DNA of 64,000 nucleotides from Toxonevra muliebris (GCA_963691655.1 OY829326.1:79043235-79107234); one strand, 5' to 3'; counted from the first letter of the stretch, positions 34,714 through 47,000 are shown. A program made the numbers and translations. Notes: a model not told the origin generated them from the letters alone.

Positions 34714-34848
34714 CTTCAGTAAATGGTAGGGCGTGGAACCGTCTACAAGTCCCGAAATTCTACTAATTGATAGTTTTCTTATTGGTGCCGTGGCGTTGAA
34801 TTTCGGGCCTTCGTCAACGGCAGGTACGATTGCTGATCCTAGAATGAT
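34714..34848 (-). CDS. Probable internal exon of an unidentified host gene
   Basis: On the minus strand a textbook acceptor (TTTTTTTGTTTCAG, 34849-34862) opens a 135-bp segment that ends at AAG|GTAATGAA (donor at 34713). Only frame 1 is open: 45 codons starting IILGSAIVPAVDEGPKFNAT, containing RKLSISRISG, and ending STPYHLLK. The other frames stop early. Entry and exit are both phase 0, so the exon could be skipped without a frame change. GC is clearly higher than in the neighbours. An N-A-T glycosylation sequon and an RKLS phosphosite-like motif are visible but prove nothing. I do not recognise the protein. No other exon of this gene is identified with confidence. Confidence 0.7.
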
Positions 34849-37800
34849 CTGAAACAAAAAAATTAAAAACGATTCCTAATATATTTACGTGTCGCTGTGC
34901 AATGAACCTCAACCAAATTGTTTTCTAAGGATTGGTGAAATGGCACACAATCTGTAGTAATGGAATACGACTTTTACTGCCTTGCATGACAGTTCTGAGC
35001 TTCTAAAATACTAAATTTTCAATATAAAGGGTCCATGGCACAGCGTATCATGTGTTGAATATCCGGCTTAAATTTCAAATTGATCGTCTGAATAAACTAT
35101 TTTTTATCGTGTCTGTCAATTGCCAAAAGTTCAAATGCGTTTAAAGTTTGAAGTAGCTCCAAAAACTACTTGACCACTCAGCTTTTAGAAGGCCCAAACT
35201 AATTTAATGAATGTGATCGCATTCACGGTAAGTTTTATTTTCCATAAAATTTCAAAGCGCCAACTAATACTACTCAAGATATAACATTATTTATTTTATA
35301 ATAATAAAAAAAAAGTTTGAATTGAAAGAAAAGTCCAACCCAATTTCGCATATACAATTTAAATTTGAACACCTCGCATTGGAATATATCGTATTCACAT
35401 GCAAAACAAAAATAATCAGCGAATTCCTTATTCACAAAACAAAAATACAACAGTAGCATCGATAATCCGAAAATTACTATAATTTGACAGTTAACATGCT
35501 TAACCACAATAAAAACACTTTAGCCGATATATTTATGCAAATTTTTCAAGCCAAAAAACGATCGTTAATAGCTACAAATAAAAACGCACGCGCGCATTTG
35601 CTTTATTATATTCAATTTTTGATTGAAGACAAACAACAACGAAAACAATGTACGAGCAAAGATAGATAGACGTAAACTATGACAAATAACAGCATTTTGA
35701 CATAATGTGACAGTTGCGAGCTGCAGACGCTCCAAATGATAAATACTCTATGCTATATTAAATTTCTGCTCATTTAAATGACAAATGAGCTACATAGGAA
35801 AGGAGAAAAAAGCGATGAATTGCATTTGGCTTGATTAATTGCAAATGGACAGCAGCTTACAGTTCATGAGACATCTTTAATTTCATGTAATTCTTCTTCT
35901 TTTTTCTACACATCTACAATTGTAGATGAGCATTTTGCATCGTTCGTGTGTACTATATGTATCTATGTAGGAGTAAGCATGCGAAATGAATTGCATTTGC
36001 ATGGTTTTCTCACATCACATGTATGTGTATGTATGCAATTTTGCCACATAGTGACGCCTTCGCAACAGCTTATAAATCAAGTTTGTGCTTTAAGTCTTTT
36101 GTTTGGCTGCAGTTGAATGTTAATTTCACAATTCATTAATGACCATAATACACTAGATATCTATACTATGAGATTTTATTATAAATTTTTAATTTTTATA
36201 AATATTTAATCTCTGGGATAAGTAATAAGCCAAAAATAGTGAAACATTAATTATTTATTTATTTACAGAAATAGGAGAAAAGAAGTTACAGTTACAGTAT
36301 CACTTTCTTTCACAGTCATGCGATTTTCAGTCTCGGTTGTTGACCTATAACAAATTTATGTGGGAAGGGAGCATAGCGACCCTACTAAAAAGGCAACCCG
36401 GACTGGACGAATGAACGAAGATCCTGCTAGAAAGGCAACATGGACTAGACGAATACGAACAGACAAGCTTTCATTCGTGTAGCGTCAGTTAAGTCAAGAA
36501 GTTGCATCAAGTCGGTGCGGAGTCATGCGCAAATGTAATTCAAATTCTTTATATTCATTTAATTATTTTCATAAACACATAAACGTGTAATTTGTAATTC
36601 GATTAATTAATAAAGCAACCAAAGAATTTACTAGTAAAAGTTTATTGGCTGGAAATTGTATAAATCGACCATAGACTGCTAATGAGCTTTACGTGCTAAA
36701 ATATCACCAAAACAAGTAGCAAAGTTTGGTCCAATAGCAACTTTGAAATAGCTAAATGTATTTTTCCATAACTGATACAAATTATTTTTCATGGCGCTAG
36801 CTACATCTGACTACTGATACATATGCTCAAAAACTGGGAAACTCAGTATGATGCCCAACTTTAATCAGTGTTCCATAAGGACATACAGGAATGTATGTAC
36901 AAGAATAGTTTCGGTACTATGTATTCAGAAAAAATCGGCATTTAAAGTTTTCGCACTGTAAATAAAAAATGGAAAATAGTTTAATCAAAATTGAAAAGCA
37001 TTTAATTCAAAGCCGAATCACAATTAAATCAACTATGCACAGCTAAAACTAATTACGGAAATTTTAAATGATAATGTTCTCTCATCGAATCACAGTTTTT
37101 AACTATTTCATTCAAAGTTTAACCGTAGTTAAACCAACTATGCTTAATTGTATTCAAAGTGGGCAAACTTTGAAACAACTGCGATTCATTGAATATTTCT
37201 CTACATTAATTTCAATATTTTTTGTAATAAAAATAGTTGAATCAAAGTGTATAACGTTGATTTTAATTTTTTTTCTTTTCTACTTGCACGCTTAGGCGTC
37301 AAAATTACGATAAATCAAAAGAATTATCCTTGAAAAAAAGATTCGATCTCTACACATGCCTGCGCATGTGCAACTCTCAATTTCAGTAAAATTAGATGCA
37401 AAGTCATAACATTTAATAAGGTACAAGAGAATATTCTAAAAAATATATTTTAATATCCTGGACTAATCTTAAGAAAAGAAGTAATAAAATCATACAACAA
37501 ACATAATGTTTTTTTTTTTCGAAAGAACTCCTTACAAAAATTTGTATATTTTTATGTGCCTTACAACAATTACAAATAAACAACAAGATTTTGTTTGTGT
37601 TACTGTTGTGTTTTTATGCTGATAGATTTGTATGTAAAAATTGCAGCTGCAGCAGAAACTTAGTACGGAAAAGGATGACTACCATGATGATGACGTTGCT
37701 TTTGGTTGACGATGACGACGACGATTATAATACCAGCAAGGCAACACATAGTAAAACTAAGTTATGTTGGAGACTCTTCAACTTTAAACTACAGAAAAGA

Positions 37801-39440
37801 AGAATATTATGATGACGACAACAAGCGAAACTCAAATGAAAAACAAACAAAATAGACCGAAAAGGGGAGTTCAAATGTGTACCTACCTATTGTTGTAGTA
37901 TAATACAAACTACACATTTGCACAAAAAAAGCATGCAAAGCACAGACACACAAAAGTAAACAAAAAATTACAGTGTTATCATAAATAAGTGTATGCGTAT
38001 TTTTTTTAATGCATGTTTCTTTGTTATTGTTAACTTTTCCTAAACACAAACCCTGTTGGAACTGTTATCAACTCGATAGGGATGATGATCTCTTTGAAAG
38101 GAAGAAATGCTTATGATTAACCTTCTAGTAGGAAGTATCGTTTAAATACGTTTAAAATTTTTGTATGTGTATTCATGTATACAGTCGATAGATGAATACC
38201 GAAGCTACACGTTGCCTAACTTCAGTACTTTGTGCGTGGTTTCGTTTCGATTTTATCGCCAGTTGAAAATCAGGTTTCGAGTAATTAACGAAAAAAAAAT
38301 TATTTTGGGTGATGTTGAAATTATTTGCTATAATTTTAATTGTTAATAAAAAATATTTATAGTTGGTTTTTGGAGTTGAAAAAGTATTAGGAAGTAGGGA
38401 ATCGATTATATTTTACATCTATGCAATTTGAATACAAAATAATTTTTAACTTTTCCATTTATCGGGACTACAAGCTTTTTAATGGATCACCTATTTTTTC
38501 ACCTAGAACAAGAATAAAGATAAAGAATACACTTCATTTCCGAGTTTTGTCCATTAAAATCAACCAATTTTCATATTTTTTATTGCTGAAAAAAATTACC
38601 TTACTAGAGGGTTAAGTTACTTTGGGTGCATTTTTACACTCTTTAACATTGGAATATCATATCATTTAAATATAAACCCTTGAATTTCTTAGATTGAATT
38701 TCTTTTATTTATTACACTATGTTCAAAGCCTAATAACTTTGACATAAATCTAGAGAAATCCATCGGGGCTTTTTTATTATTCAGAAATAAAACTTTTCGA
38801 TTTAGTGTGCCAAAATTATAACGCTCTGGAACCAATTAGTAATTAGTAATATTTTATTAGGAGCATCAAATTTAGTTGTTAGTATAAAGAAAGGTTACCT
38901 CTGAATTTTTTAACACATCAGTACATAAATTTCTGAAATGTGTTGTAAATTTCTTAACAAATATCTGATTTTAGGGATCCCTAATAATATTCAGTTAAAT
39001 TGAAGGATATCTCTCTCCAGGAAGTTTCAAATCCAACATTAAGACCATCGTTATATTTGCACTGTTTTCTATAGTTATTCCCTTTACTCTGAAGCCATCA
39101 CCAAATGCTTTCCGTGATGATTGATTCATGCAACTATGAAAGCCAAGGAAAAATTTGAGAATTGTAGCTTACTATATCCGATTTTGCAATTCATGATGCA
39201 TGATTCAGAAGGTTATCATCTTGAGAAAATCAAGATAGAGATCCAAGCTATTCAGAGAGTTAAGTAAATGTTAAGTTTAACTTTCTGATAGGGTTATATA
39301 TAGTGTAGGTGTACCTGCCATAAGTACCAAACCAATGAGACAAATATTGCAAACCATTATTTCGCTTTTATATTTTTATGTAATATTAAAGTAAACAAAA
39401 AGGAATCCAAATTTCCAAAAAAAATTGATTTATTACGACA
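34849..39440. other. Largely unique intron-like DNA
   Basis: No gene recognised. 36385-36462 holds two imperfect ~44-bp units, each with AAAGGCAAC..GGACT.GACGAAT. A (GATGACGAC)n-like tract sits at about 37680-37725. The stretch 35700-36100 has ATTTGCAT- and TAATTG-type motifs common in fly non-coding DNA. A 39-bp in-frame AG..GTAAGT segment at 35189-35227 is too short to call an exon. Confidence 0.4.
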
Positions 39441-39444
39441 ATCC

Positions 39445-39590
39445 GACGCTCTGTATTTAGTGGGATCAGAAGGGTGTCATCCATTGCAAGCTGCTAAAAC
39501 CTGGTGAAACTATTATGAGAGAAGTGTATCGAAAACAATTGATTCGTTTGAAGAGAGCAGTGACCGAAAAATGACCAGAATCATTCAAGT
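39445..39590 (+). pseudogene. Mariner (mauritiana/cecropia-like) transposase scrap
   Basis: The frame reads WDQKGVIHCKLLKPGETIMR and then YRKQLIRLKRAVTEK. This is the segment between the first and second catalytic aspartates in Mos1-like mariners (WDQ.GV.YYELLKPGETI). One stop precedes the W. Neither catalytic block nor the termini are visible, so this is a relic. Confidence 0.75.
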
Positions 39591-39967
39591 ATTTTATTTT
39601 TTAAAACTATAAATCACAATCACAAATAACACTAGTTTACAGCCAAAATTACCACAATCCACATTTCAAAAAAAAAAATTTCCAAAAAAGTAAAAAAAAT
39701 TTAAAAATGTGGGAAATCAAGTACGAGTAAATTGTTTTTCCCAAAAAATATTAAAAATTTAGCGTATTTGGACAAATTTTGTAAAAACTATGAGCAATTG
39801 AAAATTAACAAAAAAAAAAAGCACAATTCTTTCACTTTGATACATTATAAATTGTAAATTTTTTTAATCGAAATTAAAGAGCCATCAATTCTCTTTCCCT
39901 AAATTTACTCTAAATTTATAAAAATTAATTGGATAGTTTTAAAAAATCGCAAAAATTAATCTTGTGA

Positions 39968-40129
39968 CGCCGATGTCGCCATGGTACCGAAAGGGCTAAG
40001 CTTTTTGACGAATGTGATATGTCAGTGTTTGAATTCTTCAAAATACTCAATAACCGTGTTTTGAAAGGAAAAGAGACCGAAGTCCAATTAGTACCTTCAA
40101 CTGACGGAAACATTTCTGAAGTATGGTGA
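39968..40129 (+). other. 53-codon protein-like frame, unidentified
   Basis: This is open from after TGA 39965-39967 to TGA 40127-40129. It reads RRCRHGTERAKLFDECDMSV, then FEFFKILNNR, then KGKETEVQLV. The mix of charged and hydrophobic residues is protein-like and has no simple repeat. There is no strong acceptor upstream. It ends just after a GAA|GTATGG that could be a donor. It lies 380 bp beyond the mariner scrap and may belong to an unknown element or a host exon. Confidence 0.3.
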
Positions 40130-43100
40130 AACGCTGATCCTGGGTCGAATTATCAATAGTAAACTCATTAATCGTAGATCGTTTGTGGTAGACTAATTAC
40201 TAACTTTCGATGATAAACAAAAAAGTTGATTAAATTAAGATCAGGCAAGGTAAGCAAATGTCTTGTGAGAGCCGAAAGCTCATAAGTAAAAGGTTAAACA
40301 AATTACACAGGTACAACAACAGTATCGTTCATTCACTCACAAGTGAGTCTGGCAGTCTCAAAAAAAAATGTAATTCTCTTTAAGCTTTTAATATGGTATT
40401 TTTAGTTATGAATAATTAAACAAATATTAGAGTTTAGCGATACTGACATTTTTTATTTCGATTTTAAAAATATTTAACGCTTTCCACACAGCTTTTCTCA
40501 ACTGAGAGCAATGAATTGCATTTTAAATTGTGAGATAAGCCGACATTACTCATTATGGGCATTGACAACATATTTTCCAACTGGGTGTTTTATTTTTCAT
40601 ATACGAGTACAAATATATGCGTTTAAGTAAACCTCCACATTTTTTTTTGTTTTCATATGCATTATTCATGCTATTGAACCTTGTTGCGTTTGGAAAAATA
40701 GAATAGCAAAGAAGCAAAACGACAAAAAAAAAACAAAATTATGACTATGTAGTCATAAATGTAATGAAATGAAACGAAAGAAAGAGAAAAAAATTATAAT
40801 TTCACAAGTCATAATAGGATTTGCAATTCAAATGTTGCATATTTAACAACAACAATGACAACAACCGAGAAGAACAATAATGCTAGTTGCAAAAAGAAAA
40901 AATAGCAGTAAGCAGACATGCATAGTAGTAGTTGGTAATGGTAAGTTACTAAAAAGTTAAAGGTAAGAAAGAAAAACGCCTAAACCAATATGTCAAAAAT
41001 ATTTAAAAGGCGCATATATGCACATACACGCAATAAAATGGAAGAACCAACCGAAGCGACGCGATGCAACGACTTAAATAGAAAAAGACATTAATATACA
41101 AATGATTGCATGCATACATACATACTTATGACAACAACAATAAGGCAAACAAATGCATATATCCTTAAATATTCTCATATATATGTATGTACACATACAC
41201 ACACAAAGAGATATTCCATGAGATATACCTCTATAAAGTTGTAAAGTTGCCAATAGAAAGAAGTATTAACATCACCAATTTCAATTGCAACGAAATCATC
41301 CATAACAACAACAACAACGACAGCAAATGAAGCAATAAAGAGTATATCGCCGCAGTCTTCATCCTCATAATCATCATTATCATAGTTTTGCAGTAGCAAC
41401 AATTGCTATTGCCATTGAACAAAAATTAGAAATGGAAGCCAAAGTGCAGCAATTGCAATAGCAACAACAGCAACAACAGCAACTACAAATAGCAGCGGGA
41501 TACAATGAAGCATATTTATGCCAAAATGTTATGGGCTCACATCGTTGTTGTCTTCTTCATCTTACATGCATACATGCATAAAATTGAATAAACACACACT
41601 CACACATGGACACATTTATTGAAGAATTTACAGAAATATTGAAGAAGTCATCTTCATCATAAATGTGCCATAAGGGTATTTATTATTGAAATTAATTCAA
41701 TTGCTAAGTGGTCATTGGAGGTTAGCAATCGGATTACATTTGTACATTACATATCTGTGGACTTTTGACAAAACCACTTATCTCCACATACGAAGTATCA
41801 TCTTTACTTTTCAATTCGACGTGCTTTTGCCTCTCCCATCTCTTATATACCTTGTTCTTTTAGTTTATGAGTTATAGCTTAAATTAAAAAAAAGTATACA
41901 TTTGGGATTAAAAGCAGCAAAAACGAGTCAAATTGAAAAGAAAAGATGAAACTTCGTATGCAGAGATAAGTTGCTTTATCAAAAGTACGAATGTATTTTA
42001 TTTTCATTTTAGACTTTGTGTAGTTATGCATGTATTTATATTGTAGTCATGTTGCCAATAGCATTGAAATGTGGTCTGGATTTTGTAATTGTTTAGCAAA
42101 TATCGATGGTTAAGCTCACAGATGTGTATTTAAAGTACTAAATATGAAAATTTACAAGAACACAAATTTTGTGCTTCGCATTTAAATTTGTGTCCTGAAT
42201 CGTTATTACTGGTTCGTCACTTCCAGCAACTGCACACTAGGCATGCATTTTAGTACTTTGCCAAGAGATAAGAGTGTGTGTGTAATGGTGAGTAATTTGC
42301 CTACTTACTTTCATTAGATCACAGGGGCACCATAAGTTCAAACAGATTTCTGAATATTTTAACTTTCTTTGTTGCAGCCTGCATTTTAGTAAAGCCACTT
42401 TCAGGTTGACTTTTCCAGCTGCTTTCACCGATTACCTTTTCGGATACTTTTTACATCAGAGTTCCAAAATTGATGCATACGCACTTACCTTGGGTCCTTA
42501 ATTCCTGAATTCGAATAAAGCTAGACAGAAGCCCTTTTTTGCTGAAGTCATGGTTATTTAGTTACACAACATAAGCATACATGAACATCAGCTGGCTCAT
42601 GCTACTGGCTTTTCGTGGGTGAAAACTTTCCAACAAATTATGAAGCAAAAAGTTGACGACTACCATGAATTGGAATTACAATTGAACTTCGCGCCACTCC
42701 AACAGTGGCACTAAAAAGATTCCACTATGAAGTCAAATCCATTTTTAGCTGTCTAAAATTATGAAATTCGGCTCACTTGCGCATATGATAATTGGGAATT
42801 ACTACGTGAAAAATTATAATAATCAGACTATCTCCCATACAAATTAAAATATTAAAACTTTATAACTTGGAACCCATTGCAGATAATATGCTATTGTATA
42901 TTAACATATTCTTATGTCATGGTAAAAATTATAACGATTAGAGTGTTGCTACCCCTACCACTCATACATACATGTGAAATTTTAAAATTATATAGTAAAT
43001 CATAAAATCAGTATGTATTTGGTAATTATATTTATATGATACCCCTATATGATTACTTTGTAATGTGAATAAAGTTGATTATTACTTATTTCATGTTGAA

Positions 43101-43960
43101 ATTTAGTCCATATTGAATCAAATCCTTGTATAACAAAATTTTGCATGCAAATTTTTATTTGAAAGGCCTATAGGAGAGTCATAGGGTGTTTAATATCCGT
43201 TATTCTTAGCGAAATTTTTAGATATGTTGCACATAGGGGTAACAAACGATTGCAGTCGTCTTCCACTTTGATAAATGTTGAAATTTTAATAAAAACTTAA
43301 TAGCAAAAGTTTGTGTGATTCTCAACATAACTTAACTTTTTGCCTATTGCACGTTCCGGATACTATTTAATAAAGGCGTAGAGTTCTCTTCTAGCTAACT
43401 TCTAATTATTTTCTTCAGTTGCATCAAATGCACTCAAAAAATTATATTGGACGTGAAGTCATAAAAAACAAAATGGCGCAACGGGACAATATAACTAAAA
43501 CACTAATGGTTCAGAAAAACACTTCGAAATATACATCAAACCCTCAAACATGGTGTTAATATAAGCTTTAAAGAACGCATTTTTAATTAAAAATTAAATA
43601 CAAACCTTTGGTTTCTACATCCATTACAAATTATTAGAATTTATAAATTTCAACTCGCGCACGTAACGATTAAAAATTATGTCGACTAACATGAAATTCA
43701 GAGAACATATGATTTCAATCTAGTACTAACGGTTATAGAAAGTCTGTAACGGTAAAAATTTTCCGTTACACAATATCAAATTTATTGCTCTTTACGGAGA
43801 TACATTGGTTTTGCGTAGGTTCTAACTTTTTAGTTTTGAGTTTTGGCTTTTTTTGGGTTTTTCAGGTTGTTAAAATTCCAAGGCATCGGCAAAACTACTA
43901 CTAGATCATTATTTTTGTTTTTGAAATTTTTCGTTCATTTGCAATTAATATAACATGAAG
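40130..43960. other. Microsatellite-rich, mostly non-coding DNA
   Basis: (CAACAG)n at about 41458-41492. CAACAACAACAACAACG at about 41307. (TACA)n around 41113. TG-rich DNA at 42272-42283. 42488-42540 on the minus strand has a strong donor (CAAG|GTAAGTGC) after an open stretch, LLSSFIRIQELRTQ, with a weak acceptor. I do not call it. GTAACGG...CCGTTAC at 43747-43770 is a small hairpin. Confidence 0.4.
42562..42714 (+). other. 50-codon protein-like frame, unidentified
   Basis: This is open from after TAG 42559-42561 to TAA 42712-42714. It reads HEHQLAHATGFSWVKTFQQI and then QKVDDYHELELQLNFAPLQQ. The segment is richer in GC and codon-like compared with its flanks. GGTTATTTAG before it could serve as an acceptor of a last exon. 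No family recognised. Chance is possible. Confidence 0.25.
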
Positions 43961-44044
43961 ATTTTTTATAAATTTTAGCATTGAATTTGAAAACTAATAA
44001 CAAAAATGGAAATAAATGTAATTACTGTCAACAAAAAAGGTTTT

Positions 44045-44580
44045 TTAAATACCATATTTTTTCACGCCTCTAACTGGACCTAACCCCTTATACAGAAGTT
44101 TCTTCTGCCTTGAAAGACAACCACCATTTCTGAATATTAACATTTCTGATTTGCTCATATTTACCTCTAAATTCCATGTCTTACAATAGTTTTCCATTCT
44201 CGTAATTATTCGTTGCATAGTTTCGATATCATCAGCCAATATATCCATATCATCTGTATATAACAGAATCCGTATATCATATGTATTTCATTGCAAATAT
44301 TCATTCAATTCACCTGATAAAGTTTCAAAATAATCTGGCATCTCTTCTCAAGTCCAGACAGCTGATTTCGCGTTGCTATAGATGTCTTCAGCAACCCTAA
44401 CAAATTTACTGGATAGATAGATTAGAAAGGGTGTGATGTACTACGACCTTAATAGATCTTTTGTACCCCTATTTACTGGATAGTCTCATATTGTACATTT
44501 AAAAAATTAGTGACTTTCTGGCTTCTTTATCAAAAGCAGCTTTAAGATCTACGAAAAAAGCGTTAAGGTGGCATGTCCAC
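44045..44580 (-). pseudogene. Non-LTR retrotransposon, RT palm and C-terminal part
   Basis: Read from 44571 down: AFFVDLKAAFDK (44571-44536), then decayed RT. Next come LYTDDMDILADDIETMQRII (from about 44265), with the catalytic aspartates kept as YTDD, and NLEVNMSKSEMLIFRNGG. This is the C-terminal half of the RT whose N-terminal half is at 45830-46200. The two halves are separated by a composite insertion of about 1.25 kb. Several stops lie between motifs. The element type is that of insect lineages with FRNGG after the palm. Confidence 0.85.
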
Positions 44581-45009
44581 TGCTCAAGTCGAAAAAGCCA
44601 AACTTCAAATTGTAAAAAAAATTAGATAGAGACTTGAAATTTTTGAAGTGAAACTTCTTTTCCCTTGTCCTAGTGACATAATTTTATCGAGCAATGTGCA
44701 TAAGGGGCTAAATATCAATATTCCGTAACTGAATTCACGAGCAAACTATATAATAAACGATTCATAAATAGTTTTAATTCAATATAACATATAAATTACA
44801 CACACACACGCCTATGGCAGAAAGAACAATGTGTAGCGTCGCCATCTTAAAGTTTATGGCAGTTATACATTTCACATACAGATGGCGCAAATGTCCAAGG
44901 AATTACATGAAGATGTCGCACACAAAAAGAGTTCGCTACAATTGTCATCGACATAACCGGTACAGAGTTGCAATTTTTGTTCTAGAATTAATTCCAAAAA
45001 AAAAATTGG

Positions 45010-45204
45010 TTGTGTATTAACGAACACAAGGCAAAAGTGAAATTTCTTGTGAACTAAACGAAACACAAGCAAATGAAATTAAAAAACACAAGCCAATGAA
45101 GTAAAAAATTTAGCGATTGAAAAATTTAATTTGCTTGTTATTTGATTGTGTTTCGTTTAGTTCACAAGAAGTTTGACTTCTGTCTTGTGTTCGTTAATAC
45201 ACAA
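45010..45204. repeat. Foldback (hairpin) element, 195 bp
   Basis: Two arms of roughly 80-90 bp face each other. The left begins TTGTGTATTAACGAACACAA and passes through CTTGTGAACTAAACGAAACA. The right is its reverse complement, ending in ...TTCGTTAATACACAA. A centre of about 25 bp separates them. Arms match at about 90%. It has the shape of a palindromic MITE. No target duplication could be fixed. Confidence 0.85.
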
Positions 45205-45299
45205 TTTAGTTTTTATTTTATAATAATATATGTAATAATTTTTAAATTTTTTTTATTTTTCAGTTTGGTTCAAAAAACTTTGTTATTTGAAAATTATTA

Positions 45300-45639
45300 G
45301 AAAACATTTATAACAGATTCTGTTGAAGTTTTTACAGTCTTCTTCTCTCTATTTTGTTGTTAATTTTTTTCTGTTGATACTCTCTCGGCAAAAACACGAC
45401 GTAGTACACATATCGCTCATTTACTAAAAGACTGTCATAACTCAAAAAACGCGATTTTGCAGAAAACTGCGAGAAGTCGACTCTCTGCATGATTGTATAT
45501 AGCCGATCCCCATATCACTACGTTCGCTAAAAACTAACAACAGCATAACTTCGTTTCTTATTAGCTTCGTATGAGTGCAACAAAATTGCGATTTTCGTTG
45601 CAAAATTTTAGATTAACCCCCGCTAAAGAAGTTTCACTG
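45300..45639 (-). repeat. Dispersed repeat A, copy 3 (inverted)
   Basis: Reverse complement of the family at 3487-5130. It includes AGTGAAACTTCTTTAGCG at the 45639 end, GATCGGCTATATACAATC and CAGAGAGTCGACTTCTCGCAG in the middle, and GAGTATCAACAG near 45380. Confidence 0.85.
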
Positions 45640-45829
45640 TAAAAACTAAGTAACCTACAATCATAATAATAGTAAAAAAACAAAAAACAAAATGAACATA
45701 ATGAGCCTAAATAGAACAAAATCCATCAAGTATTTCAAAAGTTAGAACATTCGCAAATATGAAAAAGTATGTTTCGAGATAAACGCGTTTAAAAATAGTG
45801 CAGCTGTTTTTTTCTTTTAAATCTAGCAG

Positions 45830-47000
45830 GGTATTCAGTTAAAACTTAGTTCTTTCAGCCCAAACTGTTAATCTTTCATTTAAAATTCCCATCATTACCT
45901 TAGCGATGCAGTTCATAAACGAGATGCCTCCATAATTTCCCGGCATTTTAATATCACCTTTTTTATATATAAGGAAAATAATCGTTTTAGTGAAAGAACC
46001 GCCCATTAATTCTCTATTATAAATCTTGTTATATATACATCTGCTAATCGGTGTAAGAATTCTTGCGTTACATTTATTAAAAACTTATATGGCACCCTGT
46101 CTTCCCCTGGTGCTTTCCCTAACTTCACTTTTTCAATATAGTACTTATTTCTTCCAGTGTAAACGATTCATTTAACGTTTGATCTTCATTCCATAAGAGG
46201 CATATTGTATGTCCGAAGTGTACCGAAGTGATTGACGGGCTTAATAGTGATATGAAATATGCTTTAAATTCTGGAGCAGTAGTTTGTAGTAAGACGTTAT
46301 AGTTCGGATTTCGTATCTCTCAGGCGATTTTCCCTCATTCCTTACTATTATTTATTATGTTTATTTTATACTCTAATCGCTGATAATGCACTGTTCTTTA
46401 ACTTGCTAATATTTGTCTTCAACTGCTCTAGATTTTCTGTAGACAGAAAATTTTTCTTTGCATGTTGCAATCGAACAATTTATTTTTTGGGCTGAATATT
46501 GATGTTACGTTTGTGGGTGTTCCAACTGTCGTTTTTATTAATTCATTCAGATTGCTCAATTCTAAATCATCTTCTTTACTTTTTATGTTTAACAAGTTAA
46601 TATTAAGGTTGGTTTGAAACTTGGTCTTATCGGAATCCTTCCAGGTGAGTTTTGGCAATAACTCAAATTTTGTAGCATCTACTTGAGTGACTTCTAGTTT
46701 TACCGACTGTTACATTGGTTGGTGATCTGACTATATTTTTTCCTCTACAGTGAAATCCTCTACATATCGCATTAAGTCCTTCGATATAGCACATAAATCC
46801 AAATCCGCTCCTCTGAAGTATAAAGGTATCACTATAACTGCTGTCTCGTTAATGTTTTTTTACCGCGTCTACACCATCCATGCTATTAAATTCGTGCCCA
46901 ATGCCAATATCAATTAATTTCTTTTTAATTCCATACATGCCTTCATCTATCGCTCTTTCAAAACGACTGTTCCTTCTGGCAGGTCGTTTCGAACCCTTGA
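45830..47000 (-). pseudogene. Non-LTR retrotransposon, endonuclease and N-terminal RT part
   Basis: From 47000 downwards: apurinic-endonuclease-like text, including DLDLCAISKDL-type sequence and SDHQP (about 46730-46716, the SDH motif). Then a linker, PKLTWKDSDKTKFQ, and a TVGTPTN..SIFSPKNKLFDC segment (46653-46470). Then KLGKAPGEDRVPYKFL (about 46130-46083) and CREIMEASRL-like text of RT blocks 1-3. Many stops and frameshifts. The RT continues at 44580 beyond the insertion. Both domains in the expected order mark the body of one old element about 3 kb long. Confidence 0.85.

Larger units (their letters stand above)
44585..45829. mobile_element. Composite insertion splitting the non-LTR element
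   Basis: This interrupts RT coding between about 45830 and 44580. It contains a foldback repeat (45010-45204), an inverted copy of repeat A (45300-45639), an (AC)n tract at about 44799-44808 and a GTTTCGAGATAAACGCG module near 45775. Precise boundaries and the order of insertions are not resolved by eye. Confidence 0.6.

Noticed and set aside
35189..35227. A 39-bp plus-strand microexon between CTTTTAG and GTAAGT
   Set aside because: Too short to be distinguished from chance without transcripts.
42488..42541. A minus-strand exon ending at CAAG|GTAAGTGC
   Set aside because: The donor is excellent and one frame is open, but the acceptor is poor, and the next candidate segment (42303-42370) does not join in phase.
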